This document shows, piece after piece, positions 1-7,361 of a stretch of DNA of 52,426 nt. Numbering within the stretch: position 1 is the stretch's first letter; each line of letters opens with the position of its first letter. A model generated the notes under the pieces. That model was not told the origin of the DNA. It worked only from the letters and a program-made list of their open reading frames with translations, and searched no databases. Position numbers and translations under genes: made by a program. Source of the stretch: Mesorhizobium sp. J428 (GTDB lineage: Bacteria; Pseudomonadota; Alphaproteobacteria; Rhizobiales; Rhizobiaceae); the NCBI RefSeq assembly GCF_024699925.1, contig NZ_JAJOMX010000002.1, forward strand, positions 1-52,426, read 5' to 3'.

Positions 1-532
1 CGATCCGGCGCTCGGCTTCCACCAGAGCATCGGCGCACAACCGCTCGATCGTCGTGATTGCCGGAAGAATGATCTGGGTTTGGCGGCATCGTTCGACAAA
101 CCGGCGCACGAGGTCCTCGTTTGAACGCGCGTCTTCGGCTTGAGTGGCAAGCCAGTCCCGCAGTTCCTGGGCGCCACGATTCGGCAAAGCTCCTGTAGCT
201 GTAGATCGCACAACGCGGCCAGATGCTCATGGCGTGTTTCCTCCCGCGCCGCGTATTCGGCCAGGTCCCCGACGCTCAGCCCAAGCTGCGCTGCCAGAAA
301 CCGGGACAGCTCTTGCGGGATAAGCTCTCCAGGGGACAGCAGCCGACCGGGATAGCGCAGGGCACACAGTTGCAGGGCAAAGCCGAAACGATTGCGCGCT
401 CGGCGTCGCTCCCGAATATGGGTGAGATCGTCATCGGACAAAATGTAGTGCCGCAACAGTGACGCTTCGTCCGTCGGCAGATCAAAGAGTGCGGAGCGCT
501 GTCGCTCGGTCAGAATTTGGCGTCCGAGGCAT
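1..532 (-). CDS. tnpA: Tn3-family transposase TnpA, 5' part (partial, frameshifted)
   Basis: N-terminal part of the transposase, starting at the ATG at 532-530 and running off the left edge. Compared with the complete copy at 24455-27370 it has an extra base next to the start codon (CGTCCGAGG for CGTCGAGG), an extra base near 180 and two missing bases near 218. The frame is therefore broken three times within 530 bases. These lie at the window edge and are probably read errors, not gene decay. Confidence 0.8.
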
Positions 533-626
533 AAACAATCGTCCCTCTTGAACATTAGTCTGTTTTGGACAAAAATCGGACCAGCAAAATCAACGGCTTG
601 CAAGGGCAAAATCCAAAGGGGTTCTA
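533..626. promoter_or_regulatory. tnpA-tnpR intergenic region, candidate res (copy A)
   Basis: The 94 bp between the divergent tnpA and tnpR genes, where Tn3-family elements carry their promoters and resolution site. See 17462-17555 for what is visible in it. Confidence 0.5.
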
Positions 627-1255
627 TTGGGACAGCGCGCCGCCATCTACTGCCGCGTTTCGACCGCCGACCAGTCCTGTGAGCGGCAGGTCGATGAACG
701 ACCGCGTTCGCGGAGCGCGGCGACTATGAAGTCCTCGGCGTCTTCAAGGAAACCGCCTCCGGAGCATCGGCAAACCGGACTGCCCGCAACCGGATCATCG
801 ATCTGGCCCAGGCCAGGCAAATCGATGCCGTCCTCGTGACGGAACTGTCGCGTTGGGGCCGTTCCACACAAGACCTGCTGAACACACTCGACAAACTGGC
901 CGGCTGGAAGGTCTCGGTTGTCGCCATGAGCGGCATGACCTTCGAACTCGACACACCGCACGGCCGCATGATGGCGACCCTGCTCGCCGGCATCGCTCAG
1001 TTCGAGCGCGATCTTCTGAGCGAGCGCGTGAAATCAGGCCTGGCCGCAGCAAAGGCACGCGGTAAGAAACTCGGCCGACAATCTGGACAACGTCCTAAAT
1101 CCGATCGGCTCGCACCGAAGGTCATTGCGTTGAGCGCCGAAGGTCGCAGCTACCGATGGATCGCTCGCGATCTCGGCATCAGCAAGAATACCGTCGCGGA
1201 GATCGTCAAGCGCCGCAAGTCTTCTGAGGCTCCACAGGTGGAGACCGCATTATGA
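627..1255 (+). CDS. tnpR: Serine resolvase TnpR (frameshifted in this copy)
   Basis: Same resolvase as the intact 209-aa gene at 16832-17461, but one T is missing near 697 (GATGAACGACC for GATGAACTGACC). The reading frame is lost after about residue 23 and recovers only as an internal open frame from 836. The three other readings of this site in the window all have the T, so the deletion is very probably a sequencing error. The downstream gene overlaps its stop by ATGA. Confidence 0.85.
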
Positions 1256-1809
1256 CCAAGCCAGTAAGACTGCCTCGGCCCGATCCGTATCGCAAGGCGC
1301 GCTTCAGGGAAATTGCCCGGGAAATCGTTGCGAAAGACCGCTACAATCGAAAATACGGTCTGTCCGTCGATACGGCGGGCGCAATCGCCAATGCGCTTGA
1401 GAGGGCCTACCGGGAAGGCATCAACGGCGGCGAAAACAGGCCCGCTCCCATAATCGAATATCCAGACAACGGGCCAATGGATTGGGCGTTGATACCGCCA
1501 CGTCCAAGAAACGCGTTCTGGAGCATCTGCCTGTTCACGCTTTCGCGCGGCGACAGGCCCGCCCGAGGCGGACGCCTTGTCCCTGCCATCACCGAACGCG
1601 GAACATCGGGATGGATGCTTGTCGTGCCCGGGCACACCTATGAAAAGCAATTCGGTGACAAGACGGTCGCACCGCTCGTACGTCTTGGCCTGCTTGAGGC
1701 TGATGACGATGATCCTGCACACCGGGTCGTCTCGAAACGTGGCGAGGAAACCTGGAGCCAATTCGTCCAGAGAGGCGGTCAGTTCCCGGAAGACCTGACC
1801 AATCTCTAG
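1252..1809 (+). CDS. Transposon-borne protein of unknown function, 185 aa (copy A)
   Basis: Identical reading frame to 16278-16835, where it is described. Here it follows tnpR on the same strand with a 4-base ATGA overlap. This shows that the gene travels with the transposon and is translationally coupled to the resolvase. Confidence 0.8.
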   Translation: MTKPVRLPRPDPYRKARFREIAREIVAKDRYNRKYGLSVDTAGAIANALERAYREGINGGENRPAPIIEYPDNGPMDWALIPPRPRNAFWSICLFTLSRGDRPARGGRLVPAITERGTSGWMLVVPGHTYEKQFGDKTVAPLVRLGLLEADDDDPAHRVVSKRGEETWSQFVQRGGQFPEDLTNL

Positions 1810-1830
1810 CCCTATTCAGAAAGCTATTCC

Positions 1831-2364
1831 ATGTCACAAGAAAACCATCGGATCGCCGCCGCCATCGATCTGCGAATGCGACAACTGGAAAAGCAGGGCA
1901 TTCAAGGAGCGGCGGTCGTCCATCATATGCTTGGCTATATGCAGGGTCTTCAGCAGATTTACGACACGGCTTCGGACAAGGTGCTGTCGAACCTGTGTCA
2001 GCGCTATCCGGGCTTCTATCGCTATGCGGATATGATGGAGTCCATGTCCGAGAGAAATCAGCAAATGATCGAGGCGGGAACGCACCCCTACCGCGATCTG
2101 CCTGAACTTCCCGAGAAGCTGAAGCGGAGCTTGGCTGCATTGATGGCCAGTGCGGCCGATCTCGAACGTGCCTTCCAGTCTGCCGTGGATTGCGGTGACT
2201 TCGCCCGTCACGTCGACCAACTCGACAGCCTGAAACGGCAATGGGGCGCGGATTTGCAGCGCCTGGTCGAGTTGTTTCGCTCTTCAGACGTTGCTCCCCA
2301 AAGCCAACTCATCGTGCAAAGCGCCCTCAAAGCCATGGCTGAGCGAATTAATCGGCTCGGGTGA
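1831..2364 (+). CDS. Transposon-borne helical protein of unknown function, 177 aa (copy A)
   Basis: Same protein as 15723-16256. It starts 21 bases after the 185-aa gene and ends about 60 bases before the terminal repeat, so it is the last gene of the tnpR-side operon. A direct repeat of GTGAGCAAT straddles its stop codon. Confidence 0.78.
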   Translation: MSQENHRIAAAIDLRMRQLEKQGIQGAAVVHHMLGYMQGLQQIYDTASDKVLSNLCQRYPGFYRYADMMESMSERNQQMIEAGTHPYRDLPELPEKLKRSLAALMASAADLERAFQSAVDCGDFARHVDQLDSLKRQWGADLQRLVELFRSSDVAPQSQLIVQSALKAMAERINRLG

Positions 2365-2424
2365 GCAATTGGTGAGCAATCTGGTCCCTGAAGCCGCCGC
2401 TAAACGTAGGACATTGATAAAACC

Positions 2425-2462
2425 CTTAACGTAGGATTCCGCCCTCAGCCGGAGCCGACCCC
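2425..2462. repeat. Tn3-family terminal inverted repeat (tnpR end, copy A)
   Basis: 38-bp terminal repeat that reads inward as GGGGTCGGCT...TACGTTAAG, with the GGGG start and ACGTTAAG finish typical of Tn3-family ends. A second CTAAACGTAGG motif lies just inside it at about 2400-2410. Confidence 0.88.
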
Positions 2463-2467
2463 TTATT

Positions 2468-2825
2468 GGCGCAATTTCCCATGCGGTTTCGTCGTTCACC
2501 GCTCTATCCCCGTGTCCCGAGGCGCGTGCCCTGATCGTAGCCGCGTCGCTGCCGGCACAAAGGTAGCTTCGCCAACGCCTACGCTGCGCTTCTGGCGTCG
2601 CCTTTGCGCTCTGCAGCTCGATCCGCGGCTGATCCCCGGGCAACGGCTCAGGGCTCTCGGCGAAGCAGCGGAAATCGATGGACGGTTCCGTCCTGGTCGC
2701 CTGCAGCCGCGACCTATGACGGCAGAGAGCCACTGTTCCGGCTAAGGCAACTCGCAAAGCAGCGGAGCAAAAGCGGTCTGCAGTGAGAAGCTGGTCGGTC
2801 TCGAATCCCTCGCAAAAACGAGGGG
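2468..2825. other. Intergenic stretch between transposon and first plasmid operon
   Basis: I see no convincing gene here. A minus-strand frame is open from 2850 into the transposon, but its composition is arginine- and alanine-rich, it matches nothing I recognise, and it stays open only by reading through the inverted repeat. A small hairpin, CCTCG-N5-CGAGG with a GGGG tail, lies at about 2806-2824, just before the promoter. The region could be decayed sequence that adjoined the 24066 segment before the transposon landed. Confidence 0.5.
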
Positions 2826-2892
2826 TTGACATTCCGATAAGTGGTGACACAACATCGCCAAAATATGCTATTGTGGCGTTGTGTCGTCACCA
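2826..2892 (+). promoter_or_regulatory. Promoter with 51-bp GGTGAC palindrome (long variant)
   Basis: TTGACA lies at 2826-2831, but no good -10 sits 17 bp away. A second -35-like GTGACA (2844-2849) sits 17 bp before GCTATT, in the context TATGCTATT. The GTGACA is part of an inverted repeat, TGGTGAC at 2842-2848 and GTCACCA at 2886-2892, with inner arms TCGCCA and TGGCG. A protein bound to this palindrome would cover the promoter. The arms match the five 42-bp elements elsewhere, but the spacer is 37 bp here, not 28. It precedes the operon at 2920. Confidence 0.55.
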
Positions 2893-2919
2893 TTCCGAAA
2901 CGACGGCAAAGGAGGAGGT

Positions 2920-3090
2920 ATGAAGTTCTTCGATGATCTGGTGGTGGGTTTCGCGACGCGTGTGATCCGTGGCGCGTTGGCGGTCGGAACTGTGTTCGTC
3001 TATGTCCAGGCGGCGGGCCTATTTCTGCTGCTGGCTGGCGCGGTGGTGCTGGCCGTCTACTACGCCGGCCGCCTCGCCCTGGGAATCTAA
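2920..3090 (+). CDS. Small membrane protein, 56 aa
   Basis: Unrecognised small protein. I chose the ATG at 2920 because AAAGGAGGAGG lies immediately upstream, a near-perfect ribosome binding site. The upstream GTG at 2881 lies inside the operator. After a short amphipathic start (MKFFDDLVVGFATRVIRG) come one or two hydrophobic stretches, roughly residues 18-30 and 33-50, without charges until near the C-terminus. An inner-membrane location is likely. It is first in an operon with 3094 and 3297, with a gap of only 3 bases to the next gene. Small hydrophobic proteins in such positions can be entry-exclusion, toxin-like or regulatory products, and nothing here decides between them. Confidence 0.65.
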   Translation: MKFFDDLVVGFATRVIRGALAVGTVFVYVQAAGLFLLLAGAVVLAVYYAGRLALGI

Positions 3091-3093
3091 GCC

Positions 3094-3291
3094 ATGAGCA
3101 CCCCGACCTACGCTGAAATCGCCGCCAGCTGGGATATTTGGATCGAGTGCGTCGACACCGACGCCACAATGACCGCCGAAGAGTTCGACGCGATGAGCAT
3201 CGAAGACAAGGTTGCGCTTCAGGTCGTGGCGTTCGGCGCGGAGATCCCCTCGCCTACCGAAAGGGCCGCTGTCGTGGATCGGGAGCGGTAA
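3094..3291 (+). CDS. Small acidic protein of unknown function, 65 aa
   Basis: Begins MSTPTYAEIAASWDIW and is rich in Asp and Glu, with no signal peptide or membrane segment. It sits 3 bases after the small membrane protein gene and 5 bases before the 147-aa gene, so the three are probably translated from one message. Residue 19 is Cys in this copy (TGC) and His in the second (CAC), one of the few two-base substitutions between the copies. No family recognised. Confidence 0.6.
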   Translation: MSTPTYAEIAASWDIWIECVDTDATMTAEEFDAMSIEDKVALQVVAFGAEIPSPTERAAVVDRER

Positions 3292-3296
3292 TCGCC

Positions 3297-3741
3297 ATGG
3301 CCCGACCTCTCGCCCAGGAGATGAGAGTACAGGGCTCGCTTACCGGCGAGCTGCAAAACCTGATCTATGACCTGCTGCCAACGCTCGAAGAGCTTGAGGC
3401 CAAGCGACGTCGACCTCGTAGGTCAGACTGCGAAACTCAAAGCTGCCGGACTGATCTACGCAACGGAGTGGTGGCGGCCGGACGGCAATGGCGCCCCCCG
3501 CTACCTCTATCTGCTCTACCCACAGCAGCCCGGCCAACCGCGACGCCGCGACTACGTTGGTGCGGACGACGACAAGATCCAGGAAGCGCGGGAGAGCATC
3601 GCCAGGGCCAAGCAATTCGACACGCTGACTGCGGAGGCGCAGCAGATACGAGAGAAGATTGAGAACGCAGCCGAATTCCTCGATCAAGGCTGCGCCGTCC
3701 TCAAGGGCAAACCGCGCTTCATGCTACGCCGACGGCCGTAG
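3297..3741 (+). CDS. Conserved plasmid protein of unknown function (frameshifted here)
   Basis: Third gene of the operon. The ATG at 3297 is followed by MARPLAQEMRVQGS. In this copy AAGCGACGTCGAC near 3402 carries one base more than AAGTACGTCGAC in copy 2, which breaks the frame after about residue 36. The intact 147-aa form is at 30136-30579. A rho-independent terminator follows 28 bases after the stop. Confidence 0.65.
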
Positions 3742-3769
3742 TCAATACTGTTAAGCGCTGCCCTCCGCA

Positions 3770-3792
3770 GGCCCGGCTACCGCCGGGCCTTT
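3770..3792 (+). terminator. Rho-independent terminator after the 2920 operon
   Basis: Perfect 7-bp stem GGCCCGG / CCGGGCC (3770-3776, 3783-3789) with a 6-base loop and a short T run. It is weak in T content, but it is placed right after the last gene of the operon and before the origin region. Confidence 0.6.
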
Positions 3793-3853
3793 CACATGGT
3801 CCCTCGGCAGCCACTGCCATATCGCAATCATGGCGATAAGCGGTGGGTAAGTC

Positions 3854-4105
3854 TGTGCATAACCCTGTGGATCAAAGACGTTATCCACGCTGAAATTGTC
3901 TTGTGTGCAATCTCTTGGATTCATTGCGGAAAACACGCTTGTCCACAGAAACTGACGCTGAAACACTCTTATGCCCAGACGCTGAAACAGTCTTGCGTCC
4001 GGAATCGAAAATGAGCGTTAAAGCATTGAAAAAAAAACGGATTTCGCGCAGGCGGTGAACTCTCCCTATATTGATTCAGATTTACCTATATCTATACCTG
4101 TAGCT
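3854..4105. other. oriV: Probable replication origin (oriV): DnaA boxes, iterons, AT-rich stretch
   Basis: Four DnaA-box-like 9-mers fall within 94 bases: TTATGCACA on the minus strand (3862-3854), TGATCCACA on the minus strand (3874-3866), TTATCCACG (3881-3889) and TTGTCCACA (3939-3947). Three direct repeats of ACGCTGAAANNNTCTT start at 3887, 3955 and 3979, the last two exactly 24 bp apart. An A run and the AT-rich 4063-4105 follow, with two CCTATAT motifs, and would suit strand opening. No gene is evident. The cognate initiator is probably RepA at 22664, which now lies across a transposon. Function is inferred from this arrangement. Confidence 0.65.
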
Positions 4106-4162
4106 AGAGCACTTCAATCAACCACTCCCCCAGCTAGAAGCTCACAACAACACCTACCCTCC

Positions 4163-4244
4163 GCGCCTTCGGCGCTCCGCCCCGTCGCCATTGGCGACGG
4201 CCTGTCGGCGGCAAGCCGCCTCCAATAGCGTGCCCTACGGGCAC
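4163..4244. repeat. Row of four short hairpins
   Basis: Four perfect stem-loops follow one another in 82 bases: GCGCC-TTC-GGCGC (4163-4175), CCGTCGCC-ATT-GGCGACGG (4182-4200), GGCGGC-AA-GCCGCC (4207-4220) and GTGCCC-TAC-GGGCAC (4230-4244). None has a T tract, so they are not ordinary terminators. The position between the likely oriV and ssb would suit a single-strand initiation or priming site, but that is inference. Confidence 0.55.
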
Positions 4245-4605
4245 TGGTCTACTACTTGATCTTCCATCAACCACCAGAACTCACACTTCCAACGTCGAGC
4301 CCGGCAGAACCGCCGCAATGGCTTTTGAAAAAAATGGGGGCGACCGTTGAGTTTTAAGTGGCTCAAATCGGCTCGCATTCGACCGTGGAAGGCGCTCTAG
4401 CGCATCAGGTGGAGCGAAGCGGCCGCCGGCGCGGTCACGCTCCTAGGGCCTCCCAGGCGCTTTTGGTGCGATTTGTCTTTTCGGGGCGGCGCTGCGGTTT
4501 TGCAGCTCGCTTTTCAGCCCGCGCGAATTGGCGGTGAACTGGCGAAGAAGATGGAAAAATCCCCTCGATTTTGGATGCTCAGCCCACGGAAACTGTTTTC
4601 CGGAT
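4245..4605. other. Intergenic leader between hairpins and ssb promoter
   Basis: No gene is supported. Short open frames here have no ribosome binding sites and are antisense or shadow frames. There is a small GCGCTCTAGCGC palindrome near 4391-4402, and an AAAAAAATGGGGG stretch near 4328. Otherwise I see nothing definite. Confidence 0.4.
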
Positions 4606-4648
4606 TGTTGTCTAGTTGTTGTCTGTTTGTTTTCCCTTCTGTTATACT
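4606..4648 (+). promoter_or_regulatory. Promoter of the ssb-korA-incC-korB operon
   Basis: TTGTCT at 4619-4624 and TATACT at 4643-4648, with an 18-base spacer, start transcription about 35 bases before ssb. The -35 overlaps the second of two TTGTTGTCT repeats (4606-4614 and 4616-4624), a plausible operator. I could not find a perfect IncP-type KorA (GTTTAGCTAAAC) or KorB (TTTAGCSGCTAAA) operator nearby. Confidence 0.6.
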
Positions 4649-4687
4649 TGATTCGCGGCGAATTCCGTCGCTCCATCGGAGAAATCC

Positions 4688-5056
4688 ATGCAAAGCAATA
4701 CCTTTGCCGGCCGCCTCGCAGACGCGCCGGCTCTGCGCAGAACGGCATCTGGCGCCGTCTGCAGGTTCACGCTGATTTCCAACGAGTACGCGGGCAAGGA
4801 CGACAACAACAACAGCCTCGAACGCGCGGTGAGGGTCCAGTTCGTGGCCTTCAACAAGAAGGGCGAAGCCATCGCCGAAAACTGTCGCAGGGGCGATCAG
4901 CTGATCGTCCAGTGGTCGTTGCGCAACAACGACTACCAGGACAGCAAGACTGGCGAGACCGTCTATGGCTTCGATTTCCGGGTCGAAGATTTCGAATTCG
5001 GTGCGCCGGGTTCGATCAAGCGAGCCGAGCTGCAAGAGCGCCAGGGCGCAAACTGA
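4688..5056 (+). CDS. ssb: Single-stranded DNA-binding protein
   Basis: Plasmid SSB of 122 aa that coats single-stranded DNA during replication and transfer. The whole protein is one OB-fold. It opens with NTFAGRLADAP and CRFTLISNEY, a typical SSB start, and continues with VQFVAFNKKGEAIAENCRRG and VYGFDFRVEDFEF. It ends LQERQGAN and lacks the acidic DDDIPF-type tip by which chromosomal SSBs recruit partners, as is common in short plasmid SSBs. The ATG at 4688 follows GGAGAAATCC. It is first in an operon with korA (3 bases later), incC and korB. The same protein is intact at 31526. Confidence 0.92.
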   Translation: MQSNTFAGRLADAPALRRTASGAVCRFTLISNEYAGKDDNNNSLERAVRVQFVAFNKKGEAIAENCRRGDQLIVQWSLRNNDYQDSKTGETVYGFDFRVEDFEFGAPGSIKRAELQERQGAN

Positions 5057-5059
5057 ACC

Positions 5060-5479
5060 ATGACGCAAGGGACAGTGCCACAGATGGACGCCGTGCAGTT
5101 CGCAGCTGTAGCGGCGTCGTGTCGATGGTCCAAAAAATCGCTGGCCATCGCGCGCCACATTCTCGTGGATGGTGTTTCGCTGCCGGAAACGGCGGCGAAA
5201 CACGCCGTTACGCCGAAGCACGCTCGCGTGCTTCTGGCGCGGTTTAAGGAGAAGGCCGAGCGAATGGCCGAACGAATGACCGAGCGGAAGCGGCTCGAAG
5301 CATTCATGCAAAAAGAGCAGCCCAAGCTGGCGGTGCACCCCCTCACCTCTTTTCTCAACGACATGCAGACCCTTCGCGAGAAGGGTTACACCTTCGCACA
5401 AGTCGTCGCCTACCTCAAAACCAACGGCGTGACGACTTCGGAGACGACAGTTCGCAATTTCCTACGGAGCAACGGATGA
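5060..5479 (+). CDS. korA: KorA/TrfB-type transcriptional repressor
   Basis: 139-aa DNA-binding protein. Residues about 9-65 (MDAVQFAAVAASCRWSKKSL, IARHILVDGVSLPETAAKHA, then VTPKHARVLLARFKEKAE) match the TrfB/KorA helix-turn-helix family, including the IARxxLVDG signature of RP4 KorA. The C-terminal 45 residues (LTSFLNDMQTLREKGYTFAQ and on to TTVRNFLRSNG) form a second small helical domain that RP4 KorA does not have. In IncP plasmids KorA represses replication, partition and transfer promoters with KorB. The stop overlaps incC by ATGA. Identity rests on the N-terminal signature and the gene order. Confidence 0.8.
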   Translation: MTQGTVPQMDAVQFAAVAASCRWSKKSLAIARHILVDGVSLPETAAKHAVTPKHARVLLARFKEKAERMAERMTERKRLEAFMQKEQPKLAVHPLTSFLNDMQTLREKGYTFAQVVAYLKTNGVTTSETTVRNFLRSNG

Positions 5480-6276
5480 AAACGATTGTCCTGGCCAATC
5501 AGAAGGGCGGCGTCGGCAAAAGCGCCGTCGCCTGTCAACTGGCTTATTTTTTTAGCCAGCCGATCAACCAACCCATGAACAAGCGCGTCCTGGTGATCGA
5601 CCTCGACCACCAGCGCAACACCACCAAAGCGTTGAGAACCGGCGGTTTTTGCGTCGTGTCCGCTACGACCAGCAGCAAGCTCCTGACCGACCCGAAAGCC
5701 GACATCGAGCACGCTGAATTTGTCTTGGTCCCGGGCGATGGCGACTTGCTCAAGATGGAAAAGAAGGCGGCGGAACACAACGCCTACGCCTCGAATCTTC
5801 TGGCGTTCCTGGCTCGCGTTGCAGACAGTTTCGATGTCTGCATCATCGACACGAACCCGAATCCGGACATCCGCCAACTGTCTCCGCTCGTCGTCGCCGA
5901 TTACGTGCTCGCGCCGATCGAACTCAACCAGGAGGCCATCGATGGGATCGGCGACCTGTTGAACCACGAAAATATCGGCATCCGGCGAATTCAGGCAACG
6001 CTCAACAAGAAGCTGAAATTCCTCGGCATCTTGCCAAACAAAGTGGAGCCGACGCCGTTCCAGCGCGACAACTTCCGCGCCCTTTCCACGGCGTACCCGA
6101 AATACCTCATCGCAATGTCGCCCGGCTTCGCTGCAATCAAGAAATCGACAGCGATCGCCGAGGCGCAAGCGGCCGGCGTGCCGGTGTGGCGGCTCGGCAA
6201 AACGTCCGGCCGCGACGCTTGGCGCGAAATGCGCCCCGTCTTCGACAAAATCGCACAACTGATGGAGGTTGCATAA
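5476..6276 (+). CDS. incC: ParA/IncC-family partition ATPase
   Basis: 266-aa ATPase that positions plasmid copies together with KorB. The deviant Walker A motif KGGVGKS is at residues 10-16, and the second aspartate motif (VCIIDTNPNPD) is near residue 125. The LVIDLDHQRN switch has DHQ where most family members have DPQ. It lacks an N-terminal DNA-binding extension, so it is the short ParA type and autoregulation would fall to KorA or KorB. It overlaps korA by 4 bases and korB by 1 (TAATG). Codons at 6091-6099 read Ala-Tyr-Pro here and Ala-Ala-Pro in copy 2. Confidence 0.9.
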   Translation: MKTIVLANQKGGVGKSAVACQLAYFFSQPINQPMNKRVLVIDLDHQRNTTKALRTGGFCVVSATTSSKLLTDPKADIEHAEFVLVPGDGDLLKMEKKAAEHNAYASNLLAFLARVADSFDVCIIDTNPNPDIRQLSPLVVADYVLAPIELNQEAIDGIGDLLNHENIGIRRIQATLNKKLKFLGILPNKVEPTPFQRDNFRALSTAYPKYLIAMSPGFAAIKKSTAIAEAQAAGVPVWRLGKTSGRDAWREMRPVFDKIAQLMEVA

Positions 6277-7361
6277 TGGCGCTCGACCTTTCTGCGCTCG
6301 ATGAAGCGCCCCCTACCCCGGCCACCGCCGCCGGCGAGCCTTTGATGATCCGTCTCGCCGACATCGAAGTCGATCCAAACCAGCCGCGAAAGTCGTTCGA
6401 TCCGGTCAAGATGGCCGAAATGGTCGCTTCCGTGAAGGCGCGCGGCGTTAAGTCGCCGGTTTCGGTGCGCCCTCACCCGGACAAGCCCGGCAAATGGATC
6501 TTGAACTACGGCGAGCGTCGCTATCGTGCTTCGATAGACGCTGGCCGCGAGGAAATCCCCGCTTTCGTCGATCAGCAGCACGACGACTACGATCAGGTTA
6601 TCGAAAACCTGCAGCGCGAAGACCTGCGGCCCATGGAACTCGCACTGTTCATCAACCGCAAAAAGAAGGACGGTGACAGGAACGCGAAGATAGCCCGGGA
6701 ACTCGGAGTCGATGCGTCGTTCATCACTTACCATCTGGCCCTGATCGACCCACCGGCCGCAATCGAAGCGCTCTATGCGAGCGGCCGCTGTACGTCGCCG
6801 AAAATTCTCTATGACCTGTCTACGCTTCACGGCAAATACCCCGACGAAGTGGATGCATGGGTGGAGCAAGCGGAAGAGGTGACGCGGGCGGCCGTGTCCG
6901 CGCTTTCCACCTCGCTCAAGAATGGTACGAGCCAAGAACCGCCGCAGCCGCCGAACGGCAGCGGTATCTCCGGCGGCGGAAACCTTGGAATGTTCCAAGG
7001 TTCCGGCCCTGATGGCGGCCATGGAGGATCAGCCACCGTGGCTAAGGACGAAGGCAAACCGGCCAAGACAAAGCCGGGTGCAAGTGCTGACGGCAGGGGC
7101 AACAACGGGGAAGGCGGTGAGGGCGGCGAACCTCCCGAGGAAGGTCGCACCAGCTGGCCGAGGGGGAAAGTCGCGTCCGACCCGACGCTGATGCGCAAGC
7201 CATTGCTGCTGGTGACCATCGACGGTCGAAGCGCTGCCATCCTGCTGAATCGCAAACCGACTTCGACGGGTCTGGTGCATATTCGCTACGAGAACGGCGA
7301 GAACGCGGAAGTCTCCGCCGCGGACTGCGTCATCGAAAGCCTCAGCGAGGAAAACGGGTGA
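6276..7361 (+). CDS. korB: KorB/ParB-family partition and repressor protein
   Basis: 361-aa centromere-binding protein and partner of IncC. The N-terminal ParB domain (about residues 25-110) contains DPNQPRKSFD and the GERRYRA motif linked to CTP binding in ParB proteins, then ENLQREDLRPME. A helix-turn-helix follows near ARELGVDASFITYHLALIDP (about 145-165). A Gly/Pro-rich linker (about 225-300) leads to a C-terminal domain, PLLLVTIDGRSAAILLNRKP and on, which resembles the SH3-like dimerisation domain of RP4 KorB. That domain is why I call it KorB and not a generic ParB. The ATG at 6276 was chosen because it overlaps the incC stop; the frame is open further upstream. Confidence 0.88.
   Translation: MALDLSALDEAPPTPATAAGEPLMIRLADIEVDPNQPRKSFDPVKMAEMVASVKARGVKSPVSVRPHPDKPGKWILNYGERRYRASIDAGREEIPAFVDQQHDDYDQVIENLQREDLRPMELALFINRKKKDGDRNAKIARELGVDASFITYHLALIDPPAAIEALYASGRCTSPKILYDLSTLHGKYPDEVDAWVEQAEEVTRAAVSALSTSLKNGTSQEPPQPPNGSGISGGGNLGMFQGSGPDGGHGGSATVAKDEGKPAKTKPGASADGRGNNGEGGEGGEPPEEGRTSWPRGKVASDPTLMRKPLLLVTIDGRSAAILLNRKPTSTGLVHIRYENGENAEVSAADCVIESLSEENG

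Larger units (their letters stand above)
1..2462 (-). mobile_element. Tn3-family transposon, copy A (left end cut by the window)
   Basis: The right-hand 2.46 kb of the element that is complete at 24135-29301. It contains the 5' end of tnpA, the divergent tnpR, two unknown genes and the terminal inverted repeat ending at 2462. The 5 bases after it (2463-2467, TTATT) are the right half of the target duplication seen in full around the complete copy. The strand given is that of tnpA. Confidence 0.9.

Noticed and set aside
2284..2850. A 188-aa minus-strand frame crossing the transposon boundary
   Set aside because: It joins unrelated DNA on both sides of the inverted repeat, has no ribosome binding site, and its composition is that of a GC-rich shadow frame.
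3854..4688. Canonical IncP KorA (GTTTAGCTAAAC) and KorB (TTTAGCSGCTAAA) operators
   Set aside because: I looked for both in the origin and ssb leader and found no convincing match. TTTAGCGGCGGC inside the transposon end lacks the second half-site.
5991..7022. Long antisense frames over incC and korB (343 and 282 aa) and over relaxase, trbM and tnpA
   Set aside because: Each lies opposite a gene with clear family motifs, a common effect of high GC at third codon positions. None has recognisable domains.
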